From: Sialis fuliginosa
Taxonomy: Eukaryota > Arthropoda > Insecta > Megaloptera > Sialidae
Assembly: GCA_961205875.1 (NCBI GenBank)
Contig: OY540809.1
Location: forward strand, 12,660,267 to 12,724,266
DNA: 64,000 nt
Direction: 5' to 3'
Below are positions 10,246 through 21,430 of this stretch, one piece after another. The notes under the pieces are model-generated. The model searched no databases. It saw only the letters and a list, made by a program, of their open reading frames with translations, and was not told the origin of the DNA. The stretch's first letter is position 1; the number at the start of each line of letters is the position of its first letter. A program made the position numbers and the translations under genes.

Positions 10246-10531
10246 CGTAGGAAATTACAAAGGGGCCAGGGTTTGCCCAGGCTTACGCCAATGCTAGCCA
10301 ACACTGGGTCCAAAATACAAATGATAACTTTGTTCAAGGCTTGTTGACCAATATAGATACCAAGGCTGGCCCAGAGTCGCCCTATACAAAATAACAAAAG
10401 GAAACGAATAGATGACCGAAACTCGGTACCTGAAGGTTGGTCTAGACTTGAACCAATATCGAAAAAGCAACACTTGGCAACCTAATATTTAGCCAAGCTT
10501 AGACCCGTCGTCAAGGCTGGCATTTCCTACA
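10246..10531. mobile_element. Small inverted-repeat element
   Basis: The left end 'gtaggaaattacaaagg' and right end 'ggcatttcctac' are inverted for the first nine bases (GTAGGAAAT). The interior is more GC-rich than its surroundings and contains several short 'ccaaggctggcc'-like inverted words. No target duplication is clear. A related-looking patch is at 46205-46390. Confidence 0.4.
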
Positions 10532-10613
10532 TGGGATAGGCGAGAAATAAATTAGAAAATAAATATTTTTCTTAAAAATATGTTTAAATGTACAATCATA
10601 CGGCCCTCCCCGC

Positions 10614-11105
10614 ACACGGTGCGACCGAAACAAAACTGATTTGCAATCAGTTTAAACTGGTTTCATTCAACTGTGCTTGCAGGTCGAATTTCGGTTTCAA
10701 TTGCGTGGTTGCATGATATTTTAGCTTTATAATTATAATAATATTAATATTTATTTTTAATAAAAATTATTAGTTAATTATTATTATTCATATTAATAAT
10801 TACCTACTTAGATAGTTTATTCAGAATGAATGATCAGTTTATAAACATTAAATTCGTCGAGGAGGTGGAAATACATGAAGTTCTATACGATTATAACCTT
10901 CCTAGGTATTCAAGAATGCTTGACATGTTGCCAAAAAACTTAAAAACGCGTTTTTTCTTCACGGCAATTCCCATAAAACTGTCGACTGATCAAGATTCAG
11001 TCGCGCTCGTGTGCGGAGCGAGGACATAAATCGATTACAAACCAGTTGTAATAGTCGCTTCCGCAACTGGTTTGTGATTCTCGTTGCAAAACAGTCGCAC
11101 CGTGT
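10614..11105. mobile_element. Inverted-repeat element with 'acacggtgcgac' ends
   Basis: The left end 'acacggtgcgaccgaaac' is inverted at the right as 'gttgcaaaacagtcgcaccgtgt'. The body includes short inverted words such as 'aaactggttt' and 'aaccagtt'. The 67-codon frame inside (10826-11029) is not recognised. The right end abuts the MITE that begins at 11110. Confidence 0.45.
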
Positions 11106-11109
11106 CTAA

Positions 11110-11605
11110 GGCGGTTATTACACTATCAAATAAATATGTCAAAGATCTTTGACAAAGATTTGATCATATTTCTTTGATAAGATACGAGATTTTGTTCTAT
11201 TACACTACATAAAACATTTGATAATATTTTCTTAGTATTATCTATGGATATTTTCTTCTTTTTTGGTGCATTTTAATAATCAATGCGTGGATGTTCGTCA
11301 GTTGACGCGATCGAGGTTTGAATTTACAACTGTGTATTGCAGTTTTTATAATCAATAAGAAGATTATCATATAATACTGGATTATGTTGATATTAATATA
11401 TTAACTGTAACTGTCAGTGATAACTTGGTAGTCGCCATTTTGATTTATCTGTCAAAAAACATTTGATCAAATATTAGAGACTGTCATTAACTATAATCAT
11501 AGAAATATTATGAAGGTAAATATTATAAAAGTTGACATATTACACTGTCATATTTCTTTGATCAAAGAAATTTTATCACATTTCTTTGATAAAGTAATAG
11601 CCGCC
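11110..11605. mobile_element. PIF/Harbinger-like MITE
   Basis: The 496-bp element starts GGCGGTTATTACACTATCAA and ends in the inverted sequence 'ttgataaagtaatagccgcc'. TAA flanks it on both sides (11107-11109 and 11606-11608), the TWA-type 3-bp duplication known for PIF/Harbinger. Subterminal 'tttctttgat(c)aaa' words recur. There is no coding capacity. Confidence 0.6.
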
Positions 11606-11608
11606 TAA

Positions 11609-12621
11609 GTCTTCGCTAAATCTTTTTGTTTTTTTTTATTTTTATTTTTTTGGTCCCATTTGCCTTATGTTTTAGCTTTGGATCAAAAGTTAATTTTTAC
11701 ATTACATTTTCGTAAAATCACCATTTTTTCCGCTAAAGTCAATGCCTTCCGTTTATAAGCAGCTGTTATTTTAATAAAAAAGCAAGAAATATTCGTTACC
11801 GTGTCCGTCTATATGACGTCGATACAACTGAATAAATGGGCGTCCCGCTATTAACAGATAAGAGCGTTTGGAACGGTTGACATGTGCGAAGTTGATTTGA
11901 AGAATTTTAACAAAAGGTTTTCGTTGTCAACACAAACTTTTGCGCGTTAAAAACGGGAATATTTGTAGGTATATTCATTTACGATTCGAGGTCGGGACCA
12001 TGGTAAAAGTGCGTAATACACGGGATAGCGTTATAAACGGGAGCGTTATATCGAAATTTCACTGTATATACAAAAAATACAATCACTTATTTTAATTTAA
12101 CTTTATACTATGAGTTCTCCGCGGCTTCACCCCTGTGTATTTTAAAATCGGTGAGTTATGCTTGTGACAAGGATTCAAGACACACACTCACATGAATTTT
12201 ATACACACATCTATACATAAAGCACCTGTATGTATTGCAAAATTGCAGAGTATGCAATTTTATTATGTTTTTATAGCGTTTTTTAATCTGATAACTTTGT
12301 AAAAGTCTAATACGGCTATTGTAGATTCAAATTGTTATATTTTTTATTAACCAATTATAACACCGTACATATGGTTATTTATCAGCGTTGAGTTTTTTAA
12401 GGTCGTGTAATTACTTTACAGGGTTAAAGATAAACGAATAATTTGCTACGTAAAACTTCCCTGAATAAATTTAATGTTTTATTGTTTCCTCGTCAATATT
12501 TGAAATATACGAGAAGCGATGTGATCATTTTTTAAATTTTTACTTTATAATTAATAAATAGATTATGAGTCAAATATAGGTATATGTATATTAGAAAATA
12601 AGGGTCGAACCAGATTATCGT
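11609..12621. other. Non-coding stretch with one repeat fragment
   Basis: No gene is visible. The segment 11660-11690 ('ttgccttatgttttagctttggatc') recurs at 19047-19075 inside another repeat. The rest is AT-rich sequence without structure I can name. Confidence 0.45.
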
Positions 12622-12629
12622 GCCAGTCT

Positions 12630-13072
12630 CAGTGGTGTAGATAGCTTTTTGCGATGGGGAGGATATGACTTAGTATTTAATCTCATATTTTTGGTTCAGG
12701 GCTCTCAATACGTGTAATTCCGTTAAAATCTCGAGTTTGATTTTTTCATGATTACTATACTTTATTATACAGTACATTTCATGTATGTATAATAAAAAAT
12801 ATTAAAAAAACGTTTAAAAAATTTAATTTGCCTTTTTAAAACCGACTAAAAAACTGAAAATAAAATTCTATTAGACTCTTTTCGTACTAACTATTGCATT
12901 TAAAAAAAAGTTGATTTTGTTCATACTTATAGAAGAGTTTAAAAAAATGTCTCTGAGTTAAAAAAATGTCTTTGAGTTTATTATTATAAATTCTTTTGAT
13001 CAACTTATAATTTTCGTAGACTCATAGGGGGTGATTGATCCCCTTGATCCCCCCCCCATATCTACGCCACTG
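12630..13072. mobile_element. Non-autonomous hAT element with perfect 8-bp target duplication
   Basis: The left end 'cagtggtgtagatag' and right end 'atatctacgccactg' are inverted repeats of the CAGTGG type seen in hAT elements. GCCAGTCT flanks both sides exactly (12622-12629 and 13073-13080). The 443-bp interior has no transposase. A G-rich/C-rich run lies near the right end, as in other copies of this type in the window. Confidence 0.75.
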
Positions 13073-13470
13073 GCCAGTCTCGGTCATTGTTTAATTTTTA
13101 TTTACTAATTATTCTTTTCAAATTTCCCGCTAAACTCCTAACAGCTTTACACCACTACACAGATAGTGTAGGATTACACGTAAATACACAAACAAGCAAA
13201 TATCAAACAACGTTGCCAAACTTATAACTCTTATTCGATTTTAGTACCTAATAATTATTTGTGATTCTGTAACCAAAAATTAATTATTATAAAAAACGAT
13301 GCGGCAAAAGCGTTTATAATTTTGTTGATATAACGGCAATTGTTTTAAACTATTTTTCGCAAATTAAACTTGGTTAGAAAAGTATATTTTTTCTATAAAA
13401 AGCATCAACGCGCTTCGTTTCCCTATACTGGCCATACTAAAATAACAATTTTCAAAGTTTAATATTTTCA

Positions 13471-14440
13471 TAACGACGTGGTAAAAATAAAATAAAATTT
13501 TAATTTCAATGATATTAATCTATCATATAAAACAATTATCTTCGATTTGATTCATAGAACAACCTCCTTAACAAGAGCCCAACACTGGGGAATGACGTAT
13601 ACGACGTAATAAAAATAAAAATAAAATTTCAATTTCAATAATATCAATATATCATATAAAATATTTATTAGAATTTAATCTTCGATTTGATTCATAGAAC
13701 AACCTCCTTAACAAGAGTCCAACACTGGGGAATGACGTATACGACGCAGTAAAAATAAAAATAAAATTTCAATTTCAATAATATCAATCTATCATATAAA
13801 ACAATTATTAGAATTTAATCTTCGATTTGATTCATAGAACAACCTCCTTAACAAGAGTCCAACACTGGGGAATGACGTATACGACGCAGTAAAAATAAAA
13901 ATAAAAATTCAATTTTAATAATATCAATCTATCATATAAAACAATTATTAGAATTTAATCTTTGATTTGATTCATAGAACAACCTCCTTAACAAGAGTCC
14001 AACACTGGGGAATGACGTATACAACGTAGTAAAAATAAAAATAAAATTTCAATTTCAATAATATTAATCTATCATATAATAACAATTATTAGAATTTAAT
14101 CTTCGATTTGATTCATACAACAACCTCCTTAACAAGAGTCCGACACTGGGGAATGACGTATACGACGTAATAAAAATAAAAATAAAATTTCAGTTTCAAC
14201 AATATTAATCTATCAGACAAAACAATTATTAGAATTTAATCTTCGATTTGATTCATAGAACAACCTCCTTAACAAGAGTCCGACACTGGGATATGACGTA
14301 TACGATGTAGTAAAAAAATAATTAAATTTCAATAATATTAATCGATCATATAAAACAATTATTAGAATTTAATATTGTATTGGTTCATAAAACAATCTCC
14401 TTAACAAGAGTCCGGCACTGGGGTATGATCCAAGTCTGGT
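13471..14440 (+). repeat. 140-bp minisatellite, seven units
   Basis: The anchor 'aacctccttaacaagag' recurs at 13561, 13701, 13841, 13981, 14122, 14262 and, diverged, 14394. Spacings are 140, 140, 140, 141, 140 and 132. Each unit reads through 'cactggggaatgacgtatac' and 'aataaaatttcaatttcaat'. The last unit ends differently, 'cactggggtatgatccaag' then 'tctggtaacag', which resembles the right terminus of MITE family A (61742-61772). Units are very similar, so amplification looks recent. Confidence 0.85.
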
Positions 14441-14915
14441 AACAGTTCTTTATAGAGGTTAATCTCTAAAGCGTACATCATCCGTGATCGCGTTAAAAAA
14501 ATTCAAAAACTCTTAACTCCAAATACGTATAACCTAATAAAAATAACATAAATTCAGCTCGTATCAACAATTTGCGTACGACAAGCCTCTATATACCAAA
14601 TTTGAAAATATTCCGCTCGCAACAAGGGAAAAGTTTATTTAGATTATACGATCTCGGGCTTATCTCGAATACATTCGCCTCTTCCTTCAAGAATATTAAC
14701 AATCGATCCAGTTATCTGAAAATGTAGTCACGCACCGAGCACTCGGCGCATAAATAATATCGCCTTTTGCACAAAATGGGAAAGCGAAACAAAGTACATT
14801 CCGGTACTCATATGTTACTTTATTTATTATCTGGTTAGTACAGTAATCGTTAACACTCACTGTCTATGATTAAATATCGCGAGCCTAACATATTTTAAAC
14901 TCTTTTATAATACAA
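14441..14915. other. Non-coding stretch
   Basis: No gene, array or inverted-repeat element was identified. Confidence 0.4.
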
Positions 14916-14924
14916 CAGTGGCGC

Positions 14925-14965
14925 AACCAGGATTTTTTTTGGGGGGGGCAACATTTTTTATGGGA
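14925..14965 (+). repeat. Left-end fragment of hAT family P
   Basis: 'cagtggcgcaaccaggattt' followed by a G run matches the left end of the complete copy at 33845-34015. No right end follows. Confidence 0.45.
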
Positions 14966-14989
14966 GGCTATTGATATATAACATTGATA

Positions 14990-15300
14990 TTTTACATATC
15001 TTTATCAAATCTTTATCAAGTCTTGTTTTGTTTTCATGAAGTCACTGCATACAACTGTCATTTAGGTGTATGTATATAAAAACATAGTATCTAGCCATGG
15101 AATACAGAATTCTATAATTTATTATGATCACGTCTCTTTCAAATATTTTGTCGAACAATTGGATGGTTTTTAACACATGTTAACAATTAAATATATTAAA
15201 ATACCTATATTGATTGAAAATTGAAATATAAAGAAACATTTCACTTCCATGAAAGGTAAAATACCGAAATTGATTATAATTGTTGCTAACCTATTTATTT
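14990..15300 (+). repeat. Family D interspersed repeat
   Basis: The order 'tctttatcaagtcttgtttt', 'caactgtcatttaggt', 'attttgtcgaacaattggatg' and 'tttcacttccatgaaagg' is found inverted at 57235-57545. This copy runs into a family E fragment at 15370-15425. Confidence 0.6.
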
Positions 15301-15430
15301 ACTTTTTTATTTATTGTCATAGAAATTCTACGATGGGACCTGGTGTTTCTTGGGAGTTTACGTTTTTCTCGGTAACTACTGAATGGATTTTATTCCGGTT
15401 TTCACTAGAAAACCGAAATAAAATCCGTAC

Positions 15431-16975
15431 ATTAAAATAAAAAAATTAAAGACATCGTAGAAATTCCATGCTATATTTCCTTTTTGAAGAAATTCATTAT
15501 TTTATGATCATTATTACCAAAGTTACAATATTTGTATAGTATTGCACTTCTTATTAGGAAAAAAATCCTTTAATTGTGTTGACGAGTGTATATAATAAGT
15601 TTTATTTAATTTAATAGAAACTACAGAGTATAGATTCCATAAAAAAGGCCATAACAAATTTTGTAGTAAAATATTCCCCTAAAATATCACTTTTGACAGA
15701 ATTTAACTCGACAAAACACTGTGCAGATATATTTTTTAAGAATTCATAAAAAATTTTACCAAAATCGAGTGAACCGCTAAAAAATATTTAACTTTAAAAT
15801 CAAGTTATCTTAAGTAAACATAACAATTGTTTATTTTTCGCGCCTTGTGTTGCGATTACGTCACCATTTATATACATATGTGTAGCACATTGAACTATGT
15901 ATTTTTTATGAATCACATTCATGTTCATGTATTAAAAATCAGCTAAACTTTCTAACTTGACTAATATACCTACCAATTAACAAATAAATATTACGTTCTA
16001 ACTAGAGCTAGAAAACCAGTGGTATGCAATGAAAAGGATATGAACTAATAATAACCGTGAAATTAATACATAAATTGAAGAAGAATTACCTACAATAATA
16101 ACACACTGACGTCACCTATGTGGGATAAAAACAACTGAATGTAACAATTATTAATTTCTTTCAATTTCAACAATGAAAAATAATATCATAGCACATGTGG
16201 ATCTACGATCTAATATTATTATTAAACTAAAACAAAAGAAAATTGAAATATTGACTTACGTTTCCATGATAGTCTTATTATTTATTTTGTAACATAACCA
16301 CAAATTCTCGATATTTTTCTGACACACCTTGGTGTACACGAACAGGTAACAAAATTCACAAGATATAGACAGCTGGTATGTGTATCTACAGTTGTTCACA
16401 AAAGTGTAAACATATACAATCAACAGTCTAGCGTGCGACAGTGACGGAAGTCATGGCGTTATTGCGTTCACTGAGAAGGACAGGCGTGCACTCATCACTG
16501 TTTATGTTTGTTGCAAATATCTGACATCCTCACTCTTATCAATATTCGCCTGTACGTAACGCATTATTATCGGTCTATAATTTGATTAGAACCAACTGTT
16601 TGTCTTGAAATGCAATTCGCACCTTGTTTGATGATGATACTGCCCATTTAATATTGAACTGAATTACCGGATTTTTTTACTTTAAATATAAATATCGGCA
16701 TGGAGAACCATACATGACTTCCATGTTCTTTCTATCTTTTTAAATATTAATTTTTTTTTAATATTTTATTTATATAACCTACTAGTATGAATATAAATTT
16801 CGTAATACATAAAAAACATATATACTTAAGACGGTTACAGCTGTTATTGCCATTTTAAATTAAATATAATCTAATTTCCTAATGTCCAAAACATAATACA
16901 CATTCGTAGAACAACTAATTTGACAATCTGAATTTAGTTGCATTTGTTTCCAAGGCAACATGAATTAATGACATT
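15431..16975. other. Non-coding AT-rich stretch
   Basis: No coding exon can be supported. A slightly GC-richer patch at 16430-16510 contains a 23-codon ATG frame (16454 onward) without recognisable similarity. Confidence 0.4.
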
Positions 16976-16979
16976 TTAA

Positions 16980-17515
16980 TTAGTATTTAAAATTCAAATT
17001 TTGAGGGTGGTTTTCACCCCTTCAATGGCTGTTTAGGCACGTACAAATAATAAATGTCCCTTAGGTTCAATTGAACTACAAATGTACCAAGTCTTAGCAA
17101 AATTAGTGAGATAATATTCGCAATGTTCGCTTTTTAGACGAAAAAAGTTACAAAATTTCAAATTTTTCCAAAACCCCTAATCCGATTAGCACCAAAATCA
17201 ATAAGTCTGGAGTGCTCACTGAGACAAATATTTTCCCCAAAAATAATTCAGATCGGTGCATTTTTACAGTAGTTATCGTGAACGAAAAAAAAATCTACAT
17301 CCTGACACACAGACACACGCACAGCCGCCATGCGGAAATTAACTTTTCTTTACGTTTTGAAGTTAGTACAATCAGAATTTGTCATTTTCTCGGACACAAT
17401 TTTTCGATGGTATTACAATACTTCCATTTCGTTCAGAACATGGAAGTAAAAATAAGTGTTTCATTTCTGATTTTAAATTTGGAGATAACAACGTTTGTAT
17501 AAGGGTTAAATATAG
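16980..17515 (+). repeat. Degenerate interspersed repeat (family T) and flanking sequence
   Basis: The words 'tgaggg...gttttcacccc', 'ggcacgtacaaataataaatgtcccttag' and 'ccgattagcaccaaaatc' have weaker counterparts at 21950-22110. The block 'ctgacacacagacacacgcac' is simple-sequence-like. The 96-codon frame at 17212-17502 does not start with ATG and is not believed to be coding. Confidence 0.35.
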
Positions 17516-17864
17516 ACTCAATAACTACTGAATGGATTTTTATCCGGTTTTCACTAATGGATAGAATGTTTAATGAGGAAGGTTTAGGTGTCTATACGTC
17601 ATTAAACGAAATGAATATAATTATCGTTATAGTTTATCCTTTTAAAACAATATCTTAGATGCACCTCTGTTTAAATCATTTATATATATTCTTCCTTGGC
17701 AGTTTTAGTTCTATACTGTGTTTTGATTGTCTGTATCCCGTATTTAATAGTAATTGTATTCTAAGTAACCACATAGAGCATTCTATTTTTAACACAAGAT
17801 TCTAGATCCGTTACTATTATTTTAAATTGTGAATCTGACACACAAAAGGTGGATTATATTACGA

Positions 17865-18010
17865 ATTAGCGGACCCGCCCCGGCTTCGTACGGGAGTTAA
17901 TATTTCACCCCTTATCACGTATGGAGGATTGTAATTAGTTTCATTAGATCCGGCGGGAAAAATACCACGAGGGTGCATAAGAGCCGAGATATTTACGATT
18001 TTTTCCGACT
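17865..18010 (-). repeat. Single family H unit, minus orientation
   Basis: Read on minus it gives 'aaatcgtaaatatctcggct', 'tggtatttttcccgccggatc' and 'acaatcctccatacg', the same order as the tandem units at 331-690. Confidence 0.6.
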
Positions 18011-18386
18011 TGATTTGCTATTTTTTAATTTTATTATTAATTTAAGTTCAAATTCCTCTACATTCCCTCACTCCTTACCGTCTTTCATTGCGTTGGCTCT
18101 ACTACGCAGTACACTAAGCATGCGCAAACGGTAAGTAAAGTATGCGAGAGAGAGAGAAAGAAAGCTATTCCCGTCTCATTTCATTAGATCGATATTCTGA
18201 TGGAAGGAGTACCACGTATGTCCCATTTTTCAAAATTTTCGATTCCGTAACTTAGAACTTATAGTAGTTCGACTGTACCACGAAATTATAAATATGTACT
18301 TTAGTTTAAATATTGCGTATTAAATGTAGATAGCGGATATATATAGAATTAGTTGAGACATGAAGAAAATATAAAAATAAACTTAC

Positions 18387-18935
18387 CAAGAGTTGACTGT
18401 AGTATGCGCTGACGGTTGCGCTGCAATAGTTATTTGCTGCGCGCCCCTGCGCACGGCCGCCGCAGCCGCAACAGCGCAGCACACATTCTGCGTCGGTGGC
18501 GGCTCATGTTGCTGCGGCGGTGGTGGGCACGGCGGGGGCGGCGGCGTCGTAGCACACGCGATCAAGCGGCCGCCGCTAGCGCCGACATACTCGGGCGCAG
18601 AAGAAGCACCGGCGCAGACCATCTTAGGCGTTCGCAGCGAGCTGGGCGACGCGGTGGATGTCGAGTCGCAGCACCTGCGCGGCGGATAGCGCTGCTGCGG
18701 TGGCGGTCTGTGGTACTGCGCGGCATACTGCGGCGGCGGCGTTGGCAGCCGGTAATGGTGATGGTAACCGAGGTCTCGTCGCATGTACGGGTCGAAGCGG
18801 TCCGGCGGCGGCGGAGGCATGTACCGGTCTGCGTATGGCAGCGGTACGTACCTCTGCACGGGCGTGTGCGGTGTTCTGTGCTCGCCCGGGTGCGGCAGGG
18901 TCGCGTAGTTGCGCACGTGGTGATGCTGCTCGTAC
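18387..18935 (-). CDS. Pro/Tyr/His-rich protein, exon 4 (last exon found)
   Basis: The exon is 549 bp, with acceptor 'gatttag' before its first base (18935) and strong donor 'ttg|gtaagt' at 18386-18381. One base completes an Arg codon left by the 24574-24985 exon. Numbering from Met at 30044, it encodes residues 220-402. Features are 'HHH' at 224-226, NYATLP at 229-234, QRYVPLP at 247-253, DRYMPPPPP at 256-264, DRFDPYM at 265-271, poly-Pro runs at 351-355 and 357-360, paired cysteines (308-309, 372-373) and an Ala run at 374-380. If the donor is used, the protein continues into an exon not found. If it is not used, the next codons are TGG then TAA, giving Trp403 and a stop. GC content is far above the neighbourhood. 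Long open frames on the plus strand here are shadows. Confidence 0.8.
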
Positions 18936-19029
18936 CTAAATCATAATAATAGTGATTATTATTGCACATTATTCTCGTATTTTAATGCTAAAAGATTAAA
19001 ACAGTACATATATGTAGATTAGGGTATAT

Positions 19030-19500
19030 TTTTTTTCGGTACTATTGGCCTATGTTTTAGCTTTGGATCAAAAGTTAATTGTCCCAAAATTTATTTTCTT
19101 TCATTTTCCCATTTGATTAACATGGGAAAAATTACTTTTTTACTTACGTGTGAATCGCTCGTTAAAATTTTTTTTTGAAAATTTCTCAGAGCAATATTTT
19201 GTAGAGAATTAAATGCTCTATTCATAAATCCAGTATTTTTTAAAATATGATATGAAAATTATCATAAAAATTTGATTTTACTTTTTATGATAATGTTTAA
19301 ACGAACATATTCTAGAACTGAGCACTTGGGCTCTTTTTTGTAGGAAATTTAATTCTCTATGTGAGAAATTAAAATAAATAAATTTTTCAACGAGCTATTC
19401 ACGCATAAGTAAAAAAGTAATTTTTCACATGATAATCAAATGGGAAAAGACTCGGTTTTCGCTGTTCACAGGTCCGAAAAAAAATGGCCTAATAATATAG
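19030..19500. repeat. Imperfect inverted repeat (fold-back element)
   Basis: The left arm contains 'ctattggcctatg', 'cccatttgattaacatggg' and 'acttttttacttacgtgtg'. The right arm has the inverse, 'cacgcataagtaaaaaagt', 'catgataatcaaatggg' and 'aaaaaatggcctaata'. Arms are about 190 bp around a loop near 19280. It lies in the intron just upstream of exon 4. Confidence 0.6.
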
Positions 19501-19744
19501 ATTTAGATATACTAAAATAGCAATTTTTGAGTTATGACGTTGCAGAAAATGAGCCATATATTCTAACTTGTATTATACTATACGTATGTATATAAAAGAA
19601 ATACAAATTCTGACATAAAAAGAAAGGATGTTACGTGATGTGCTGCACATACAATTACAAAAACAGTCGAGTAAGTATGTAACATAGCAGTAATATCGAT
19701 CCGGTTCTCAAGAAATTTGTAAGAGAATTTTTTTTATTTATTTA

Positions 19745-20872
19745 ATATACAGAATGATTCAGTGCTGTCGTGCCAAACTTAAACAGTATATTAAGAAAAA
19801 TATTTTAAGCATAAAACATCATATGAACATGTGTCCGGAAATTTTCCATGAAGGGGCTACGGCCCTCAAAAGATTTTACTCAAAATTAGTTTTTATTTAA
19901 ATTCTGGAGAACCGATTGTGCTACAGTTATGAAATTTGATACAGGGTTTAGTATTAATAAGTGTTATCGATATCCAGTATCAACTAATAGTAATTTTGAC
20001 CAGGGCTCTGTGGGCCCGTCGATTTTTATCCAGTAGTTTTTAGTTCTTTAATTTTTTCCTGAGTTAGATGTTTGAATAACATTGTATGACACAAAATACA
20101 CTAAAATATACTTTGCTCATTTATCATAGGATAAACCGTTTACAAAAAATATCGATGTAAAAGAAAGCATTCAGAATTTTACAAAAAATAAATTTATATT
20201 CCTGTTCTATGATTAAAGGTAAGAAAAAAAGTTCATGTAAATATACCATCTAATACGTGCCCTCTTAGACATATTGCCAGTTCTATAACTGTTACTAACA
20301 TAACTAAAAAGCGATACTTCAAATGGCTATTTGTTGATAAGGATGAATTTTTGGAGGTATATTTATGCTAGCTTTTTGTCTTTTTTTTATCATAGAACAA
20401 GAATATACATTTATTTTTTGTAATTTGAAGCATTCGCATTAAGTAAAATTCTGCATGCTTTGCGGTTTATCCTATAATAAATAAGTAATGTATATTTTTG
20501 TGTATTTTTGCCATACAGTGTTATTCAAATGTCTAACTCAGGAAAAAATTAGAGAACAAAAAAATACTAGATAAAAATCGATGGGCCCTCTGGCCACATA
20601 CAGCCTTGGTCTAAATTATAATTGTTTAATACTGGAAATCGATATCTCTCATTAATACTAAACTCTGTATCAAATTATATAACTTTAGCACAATGGGTTC
20701 TCTAGATATTAAATAAAAACTAATTTTGAATAAAATCTTTGGAGGGCTGTAGCCCCCTCATGAAAAATTTCCGGACACATGTTCATATAATGTTCTTTGC
20801 TTAAAATATTTGTCTCAATTTACTGTTCAAGTTTGGCACGACAGTGCTGAATCATACTGTATATCATACATT
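19745..20872. repeat. Long fold-back element, arms about 500 bp
   Basis: The left terminus 'acagaatgattcagtgctgt' is mirrored at the right by 'acagtgctgaatcatactgt'. Inverted words then pair in order: 'gtgccaaactt'/'aagtttggcac', 'catgtgtccggaaattt'/'aaatttccggacacatg', 'aggataaacc'/'ggtttatcct' and 'ttgttctatgat'. The loop is about 110 bp near 20250-20360. It has no coding capacity and lies within the intron between exons 3 and 4. Confidence 0.8.
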
Positions 20873-20875
20873 ATT

Positions 20876-21430
20876 ACAGACATATTTTATATACGTTATT
20901 TGCAAAAAATCAATGTTTGTAAAAAAAAGTAAGCATTCTTGTTGAGGGTCTTATAATCATTATTATTATAAATTGTTCCTACTTACTAATTTATATTGTT
21001 ATTATAATATTAACATTTAACAATAATACGCAACCAGCGTTCTGAAAAACAATACGTAGTTAATAGCATTTCACATTCTAATACGTTACAAGCACATTCT
21101 AATGTGCCACTCGAATGTCAAAGTCACGAACAGAATAAACAGCCAATTAAATTATAATAAATGTAGCAAAATCATTTTAGATTGACTTGAATTTTATCCC
21201 CCTTTATCAATAATTTTTTCTTCCCTTGAGATTTTTAAAATCAGATGTAGTTTAGAGAGCCCACGTAATATGGCGTACAAACCCTAAAATATAAAACGGA
21301 ACAAAAATCTTCAGTAAAAGAAGCTCTCGTTGCGGAATCGGTCTTGAAAAAGATGAGCCGACGTTTTGGAGCTTCCTTGCATCCCTAATTGTTCGAGAAA
21401 TCTCGGTTTTAAAAATCTATATTAATATTA
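20876..21430. other. Non-coding intronic sequence
   Basis: AT-rich sequence with no repeat structure or exon that I can support. Confidence 0.4.

Noticed and set aside
13471..14440. Regular repeat array considered as a CRISPR
   Set aside because: The whole 140-bp unit repeats, with no short repeat/unique spacer alternation, and the context is a eukaryotic genome.
18393..18946. Long plus-strand open frames (98 to 176 codons) opposite exon 4
   Set aside because: They are GC-rich shadows of the minus-strand exon, Arg/Gly/Cys-rich, and do not fit splice sites or neighbouring exons.
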